Positions 6,629-9,335 of a DNA stretch of 9,335 nucleotides are shown one piece after another. The position numbers and the translations under genes are program-made. The notes below the pieces were generated by a model. It worked only from the letters and a program-made list of their open reading frames with translations. It made no database searches and was not told the DNA's origin. The stretch is from Campylobacterales bacterium (GTDB taxonomy: Bacteria > Campylobacterota > Campylobacteria > Campylobacterales > JALSKU01): contig JALVXV010000205.1 in the NCBI GenBank assembly GCA_027038235.1, forward strand, positions 1-9,335, read 5' to 3'. Numbering within the stretch: position 1 is the first letter of the stretch; the number at the start of each line of letters is the position of its first letter.

Positions 6629-7200
6629 AAAGGATAGTAGTACTCTTTAGTGGAGAGGGTAGCAATCTTGAAAATATCATAAAAAAACTCCACAAAAAGA
6701 GCTTTGGTTTAGATAGCTATGAGGTAGTTGCTGGTATTACAAATAAAAAGGAAGCAAAAGGCATACAAATATGTAAAAAGTACAATATCCCCTCTTATGT
6801 TATAGAGCATAAAAACTATACCTCAAGAGAGGAGTTTGATACAAAACTTGTAGAGATAATTAACTCATTTCATCCACATTTAACTGTACTTGCAGGTTTT
6901 ATGAGGATATTAACTCCTATCTTTACAAAAAATATAAAAGCTATCAATCTACACCCCTCGCTTTTGCCACTTTTTAAAGGTACAAATGCGATAGAAAAAA
7001 GCTTTTATTCTGATATGAAAGTGGGAGGAGTTAGCATACACTATGTAAGCAAAGAGCTTGATGGCGGAGAGATAATAGCCCAAGAGTGCTTTAAAAAAGA
7101 TGAGGATGAGACACTTGAGAGTTTTGCAAAAAAGATAAAATCACTTGAGTATAAATTGCTACCACAAGCTATTGTCAAAATATTGACTAAGAAAGCTTAG
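6619..7200 (+). CDS. purN: Phosphoribosylglycinamide formyltransferase (GAR transformylase)
   Basis: PurN transfers a formyl group from 10-formyltetrahydrofolate to GAR, the third step of de novo purine synthesis, in the cytoplasm. The 193-residue product has the usual length. It shows the phosphate-binding SGEGSNLENI near 11-20, the folate-site AGFMRILTP (92-100), and the active-site block NLHPSLLPLFKG (110-121), which supplies the catalytic Asn110 and His112. LDGG (147-150) supplies the catalytic Asp148. These correspond to Asn106, His108 and Asp144 of the E. coli enzyme. The start is GTG at 6619, overlapping the end of the upstream gene by 10 bases; GAGGG at 6608-6612 is six bases before it, and no ATG near the conserved N-terminus is available. 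The overlap suggests translational coupling with the NAD(P)HX repair gene. The stop codon lies inside a terminator hairpin shared with the convergent exporter gene. Confidence 0.95.
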   Translation: MSIKRIVVLFSGEGSNLENIIKKLHKKSFGLDSYEVVAGITNKKEAKGIQICKKYNIPSYVIEHKNYTSREEFDTKLVEIINSFHPHLTVLAGFMRILTPIFTKNIKAINLHPSLLPLFKGTNAIEKSFYSDMKVGGVSIHYVSKELDGGEIIAQECFKKDEDETLESFAKKIKSLEYKLLPQAIVKILTKKA

Positions 7201-7216
7201 AGACTTAAGCTTTTTT
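7189..7216. terminator. Shared (bidirectional) terminator between purN and the MFS gene
   Basis: AAAGCTTA (7192-7199) pairs with TAAGCTTT (7206-7213) around a six-base loop, and the stem can extend outward to 7189 and 7216 through one G-U and two A-U pairs. T-runs follow the stem on both strands (TTTTTT at 7211-7216 on plus; on the minus strand the complement of the A-rich 7189-7194). The purN stop (7198-7200) and the convergent gene's stop (7205-7207) both lie inside the hairpin, so one element serves both transcripts. Confidence 0.8.
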
Positions 7217-8365
7217 GTTTATTGGCAATAATAAAATGACAAACATGGATAAAAATGTAAAAAGAGCAGATATAAGGTATGCTCTATCAAGACCATAGAT
7301 ATCTGATAGATAGCCTACTAAAAAAACTACTACTGAGCTTATTCCAAAATTTATGCCCATATATAAACTATTTACAAAAGTTGGTTTAGAGCTATTTGTA
7401 TCTTGAACAGTTGCTAACATAACAGGGCCTGGAGCGAAGAGAAAAAATCCTAAAAATGCTAAAATAGGAAAGAGAGCTATTTTGTTGAAGTATATAAAAA
7501 GTAACACTCCCAAAGTTGTGCCAAGAGCTGAGATAAAAAGCATATTTTTCCTGCCTATCTTATCAGAAAATCTACCTGAAAAAAAGGTACCAACTATCCC
7601 AAAAAATTGTAAAACTGAGAGTGAAATACCTGCTTCATATATAGAAAAATTGTGCTTTGTAAGATATACAGGAAGATAGAGAGTTATAGCAGATTTTGTT
7701 CCAGCATTAAGAAGAAGATAGCCTCCTAAAATGATAAAAAAGGAGGAAAGCTCTTTAAGTATCTCTTTTGTGCTGATATTTTTTATCTCTACTTTTTTAG
7801 CACTAAACTCTTTCACTTGAAAATTTTTTAATTTATAATATAAAAATAGTGATGAAAAGATACCTATGGGTAAAAGTTTATAAATCCCTTCAAAACCCCA
7901 AAGAGATATAGCTCCCGTGACAATAAGAGGCCCAATAGTTCTAGCACTCTCGCCTCCTACCATAAAGTAACTCATGCCCTTTCCTGTTTGTTCACCAGAG
8001 GCGATCTTTATCATAGTAGGAGAGGGGATGTGAAACAAAGTAGCACTAATTCCAGCTATAAAAAGAAGAAAAATTGCCACAAAGTATGATGAGGTAACTC
8101 CTAGCAGACACATAGATATAGCAGTAATAGCAGGAGTTATTATAACAAAATATTTTACATCTCTTCTCTCGGCCATAAGTCCTAAGAGGGGATTGAAAAG
8201 AGATGGAATTTTTCTAGCGATGTCCAAAAATGATGCCATGGACAAAGAGATGCCAAGTCTTTCTATCAAAAGCGGTAAAATAGGAGCTAAAAAGGATGAA
8301 AATATATCATGACATAAGTGTGCAAATGATATAGTCCAAACCTCCTCTTTTTTATATGTTTTCAA
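7205..8365 (-). CDS. MFS transporter, fosmidomycin-resistance (Fsr)-like exporter
   Basis: This is a 386-residue inner-membrane protein with about 12 hydrophobic segments, probably a proton-coupled exporter of small molecules. The N-terminus (FAHLCHDIFSSFLAPILPLL, about 14-33) resembles the 'H..D.....LP.LLP' opening of Fsr-type transporters. The block FHIPSPTMIKIA, then GKGMSYFMVGGESARTIGP (111-146), matches the family's 'H.P......GK.MS.F..GG..G...GP' region. The loop between the two halves carries the MFS motif GRFSDKIGRK (264-273). The real substrate cannot be told; fosmidomycin is only the namesake. The start is TTG at 8365: on the minus strand TAAGGAT (8371-8377 on plus) gives a good ribosome binding site six bases upstream, and I saw no better ATG. 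It runs convergent to purN with four bases between the genes. No clear promoter was found on the minus strand. Confidence 0.85.
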   Translation of the reverse strand: MKTYKKEEVWTISFAHLCHDIFSSFLAPILPLLIERLGISLSMASFLDIARKIPSLFNPLLGLMAERRDVKYFVIITPAITAISMCLLGVTSSYFVAIFLLFIAGISATLFHIPSPTMIKIASGEQTGKGMSYFMVGGESARTIGPLIVTGAISLWGFEGIYKLLPIGIFSSLFLYYKLKNFQVKEFSAKKVEIKNISTKEILKELSSFFIILGGYLLLNAGTKSAITLYLPVYLTKHNFSIYEAGISLSVLQFFGIVGTFFSGRFSDKIGRKNMLFISALGTTLGVLLFIYFNKIALFPILAFLGFFLFAPGPVMLATVQDTNSSKPTFVNSLYMGINFGISSVVVFLVGYLSDIYGLDRAYLISALFTFLSMFVILLLPINKKA

Positions 8366-8453
8366 AATATATCCTTAGAGCTACCTGAGAACCACTTGCA
8401 AATTCCAAAAAATAACCCACAATTTAATAAAAAACCTTTTAAAACCTTGTAGA

Positions 8454-8462
8454 TGTTATAAT
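8454..8462 (+). promoter_or_regulatory. Extended -10 promoter in the large intergenic region
   Basis: TGTTATAAT is a perfect TATAAT (8457-8462) with the TGn extension. It points rightward, away from the MFS gene and into a stretch with no normal gene. Transcription would begin near 8469, about 45 bases before the 13-codon frame at 8514. No convincing -35 is seen, as is usual for Campylobacterota. Confidence 0.6.
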
Positions 8463-8513
8463 TCTTTATCACAAAAACAATAACTTTTACAAAAATTACT
8501 CAAAGGACTTTTT

Positions 8514-8555
8514 ATGGAAAACATTGTACCTAAAACATCTTCAAACTTATCTTAA
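8514..8555 (+). CDS. 13-codon open frame with a good ribosome binding site; micro-ORF or 5' stub of a decayed gene
   Basis: ATG at 8514 follows CAAAGGA (8501-8507) by six bases and a promoter 50 bases further up, so ribosomes should start here. The frame encodes only MENIVPKTSSNLS before TAA. I do not recognise the peptide. The next frame over continues with protein-like pieces (YLNFWGGLG at 8548-8574, then a TGA, then ISYPAEFYN at 8578-8604), as expected if a frameshift and a TGG-to-TGA change broke a membrane-protein gene. The alternatives are a leader peptide or a short frame within a structured RNA. A function cannot be assigned. Confidence 0.3.
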   Translation: MENIVPKTSSNLS

Positions 8556-8625
8556 CTTTTGGGGTGGATTAGGATGAATAAGCTACCCTGCCGAGTTTTA
8601 TAACATTACTTTGCTAAAATCTTTT

Positions 8626-8700
8626 ATGAGTTAAAAAACTTGATTGAGCAAGACCGCTTATTTATCAAGTCGATCGTTATCATTCATTTTTTTAGCTCAT
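8626..8700 (+). repeat. 75-nt nested inverted repeat (strong RNA hairpin)
   Basis: The outer arms 8626-8638 (ATGAGTTAAAAAA) and 8688-8700 (TTTTTTAGCTCAT) pair over 13 positions with one G-U wobble. Inside, CTTGAT (8639-8644) pairs with ATCAAG (8664-8669), continuing as TGAGC (8645-8649) with GCTTA (8656-8660) around AAGACC, with a three-base bulge. The result is a long, mostly double-stranded hairpin with one 18-base unpaired segment on the 3' side (8670-8687). It could be part of a small RNA, a miniature inverted-repeat element, or an attenuator-like structure. Confidence 0.55.
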
Positions 8701-8728
8701 TGCCTAAACTAAAGTTACTTGATATTTT

Positions 8729-8751
8729 AAGGCTTTCATAACAAGCCTTTT
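8729..8751 (+). terminator. Terminator-like hairpin upstream of the toxin-antitoxin operon
   Basis: AAGGCTT (8729-8735) pairs exactly with AAGCCTT (8743-8749) around a seven-base loop, followed by two further Ts, giving a TTTT run at 8748-8751. It would stop transcripts from the promoter at 8454 before they reach the antitoxin gene. The T-run is short, so some read-through is likely. Confidence 0.5.
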
Positions 8752-8803
8752 AACTATCCAAAAGATATTTGATATGCAAAACTTCTAAGAAATAAAATAT
8801 TAA

Positions 8804-8829
8804 GTCTGTATTTAGTACAATATAAAGAC
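8804..8829. promoter_or_regulatory. Imperfect 26-bp palindrome over the predicted -10 box: probable toxin-antitoxin operator
   Basis: The stretch from GTCTGTAT to ATAAAGAC is symmetric at 10 of 13 base pairs and is centred on GTAC (8815-8818). It overlaps the best -10 candidate, TACAAT (8816-8821), which would start transcription near 8828, about 28 bases before the antitoxin ATG. Antitoxins of the Phd/YefM type bind palindromes over their own promoter and repress it, more strongly with toxin bound, so this is a good operator candidate. Binding itself is inferred. Confidence 0.55.
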
Positions 8830-8855
8830 CGAAATAAAAGTTAATGGAGTTTTTT

Positions 8856-9128
8856 ATGGAAATTGTAAATGATATAAAACCTGTAACATATCTAAAAAGT
8901 AGAGCAGCTGATGTTTTAAAATATATCAATGAAACTCATAGGCCTATGATTATCACACAAAATGGTGAAGCTAAAGCTGTAATACAAGACCCAAAGAGTT
9001 ATCAAGATATGAGAAATGCACTTGCTATTATGAAACTCCTATCTTTTGGGGAAGAAGATATTAGAAATGGTAGTCTTCATAGCGAAGAGGATATTTTTAA
9101 ATCAGTTGAAGAACTTCTTAATAAATGA
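8856..9128 (+). CDS. Type II toxin-antitoxin system antitoxin, Phd/YefM family
   Basis: This 90-residue protein neutralises the toxin encoded just downstream and probably represses its own operon. The N-terminal part fits the Phd/YefM DNA-binding fold: IKPVTYLKSRAADVLKYINE (7-26), then RPMIITQNGEAKAVIQDPKSYQ (29-50), matching the family pattern '..K..a.e.l......p..It.nG...aVl...eye'. The C-terminal part (about 51-90) is acidic and helical (FGEEDIRNG, SEEDIFKSVEELL) and is the likely toxin-binding segment. I chose ATG 8856 over the in-frame ATG at 8844 because TGGAG (8845-8849) is a good ribosome binding site six bases before 8856 and overlaps the first ATG; the longer form would add only MEFF. 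Its stop overlaps the toxin start by four bases (ATGA). A palindromic operator candidate lies 27 bases upstream. Confidence 0.88.
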   Translation: MEIVNDIKPVTYLKSRAADVLKYINETHRPMIITQNGEAKAVIQDPKSYQDMRNALAIMKLLSFGEEDIRNGSLHSEEDIFKSVEELLNK

Positions 9129-9335
9129 GTAAAATTTATAAAGTTAAATGGACTTCTAATGCAAAAGAAGACCTTTTAAATATCGTTGACTATATTAAAC
9201 AAGATAGTACCCAAAGTGCAAGAGAAGTTTATGAACAAATCAAAGATAAAGCACATTCTAGTAATTTTTTTCCACTTAGAGGTAGAGTTGTTCCTGAACT
9301 TCAAAGACAAGGTATAACAATTTATAGAGAATTGA
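9125..9335 (+). CDS. Type II toxin, ParE/RelE family (3' end outside window)
   Basis: The first 70 codons of the toxin gene are visible; the family is usually 90-105 residues, so perhaps 25-30 are missing. The start KIYKVKWTSNAKEDLLNIVD, then YIKQDSTQSAREVYEQI, is the classic ParE/RelE helical pair ('W...A..DL..I..YI......A......I'), and RGRVVPELQRQGITIYREL (52-70) is the ParE-type beta segment that normally leads to a final '..yRi.Y.i' strand. ParE toxins poison DNA gyrase and RelE toxins cleave mRNA on the ribosome; the RGRVVPEL segment favours ParE, but the target cannot be decided from sequence. The ATG overlaps the antitoxin stop as ATGA, and no strong ribosome binding site is present, so translation is probably coupled. 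No frameshift is visible in the part shown. Confidence 0.85.
   Translation, partial: MSKIYKVKWTSNAKEDLLNIVDYIKQDSTQSAREVYEQIKDKAHSSNFFPLRGRVVPELQRQGITIYREL

Larger units (their letters stand above)
8469..8751 (+). other. Predicted ~280-nt transcription unit of unknown nature (candidate structured RNA or decayed gene)
   Basis: Most of the 490 bases between the MFS gene and the antitoxin are spanned by a unit with its own promoter (8454-8462) and a terminator-like hairpin (8729-8751). It contains the 13-codon frame at 8514, a GC-richer stem (GGGTGG 8562-8567 with CTACCC 8583-8588) and a strong 75-nt nested inverted repeat (8626-8700). No frame longer than about 46 codons is open in it. I looked for tmRNA, RNase P, SRP and 6S RNA hallmarks and did not find them. 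A novel small RNA and a pseudogene both fit what is seen. Confidence 0.35.

Noticed and set aside
7482..7679. Plus-strand open frame inside the MFS gene
   Set aside because: It is antisense to the second half of a clear transporter and has no independent support.
8396..8408. Minus-strand TTGGAATTTGCAA upstream of the MFS gene, resembling a sigma-54 promoter
   Set aside because: The GG and GC are only five bases apart instead of ten, so RpoN would not recognise it.
8469..8751. tmRNA, RNase P RNA, SRP RNA or 6S RNA
   Set aside because: None of the conserved sequence blocks of these RNAs, such as the tmRNA tRNA-like ends or the SRP tetraloop region, could be seen.
8844..8855. Earlier in-frame ATG for the antitoxin, adding MEFF
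   Set aside because: The ribosome binding site TGGAG overlaps this ATG and is correctly spaced for the ATG at 8856.

Overview
The window looks like a chromosomal segment from a member of the Campylobacterota (epsilonproteobacteria). The evidence is a very A+T-rich sequence, a fliK-flgD-flgE order, a second and much larger FlgE starting MMRSLWAGVSGL-, a sigma-54 promoter of the GGAA-N8-TTGCTT type seen in Campylobacter and Helicobacter, and extended -10 promoters (TGnTATAAT) without clear -35 boxes. I cannot fix the genus from sequence alone.

Positions 1-4939 are a flagellar hook-assembly block. It holds the C-terminal end of fliK (hook-length control), flgD (hook cap), a smaller FlgE-like protein, and the large FlgE that is the probable main hook subunit. 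The first three genes are packed tightly and read as one operon. The large flgE follows a 120-base gap that carries its own sigma-54 promoter, and it ends in a perfect 14-bp inverted repeat.

Positions 4904-5233 are a 330-base gap. It holds two hairpins, a good extended -10 promoter, and a 38-codon open frame that starts almost at the predicted transcript start. That frame may be the N-terminal remnant of an Rpn-type nuclease gene. Positions 5234-7200 hold two metabolic genes, overlapping by 10 bases: a bifunctional NAD(P)HX repair enzyme (epimerase plus dehydratase) and purN (GAR transformylase). A convergent MFS exporter of the fosmidomycin-resistance type follows (7205-8365, minus strand). 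The stop codons of purN and the exporter both lie inside one shared terminator hairpin.

Positions 8366-8855 contain no intact gene of normal size, but they are not empty. In order on the plus strand they hold an extended -10 promoter, a good ribosome binding site, a 13-codon frame, a strong 75-nt nested inverted repeat, and a terminator-like hairpin. This is either a structured small RNA or the remains of a decayed gene. The window ends in a type II toxin-antitoxin module: a Phd/YefM-type antitoxin, a ParE/RelE-type toxin cut by the window edge, and an imperfect 26-bp palindrome over the predicted -10 box that is a good candidate operator.

Most of the window is ordinary core genome. The parts worth a second look are the 8454-8751 transcript, the possible nuclease remnant at 5039, the separately promoted tandem flgE genes, and the toxin-antitoxin operator. 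I saw no CRISPR array, tRNA, rRNA or intact insertion sequence.
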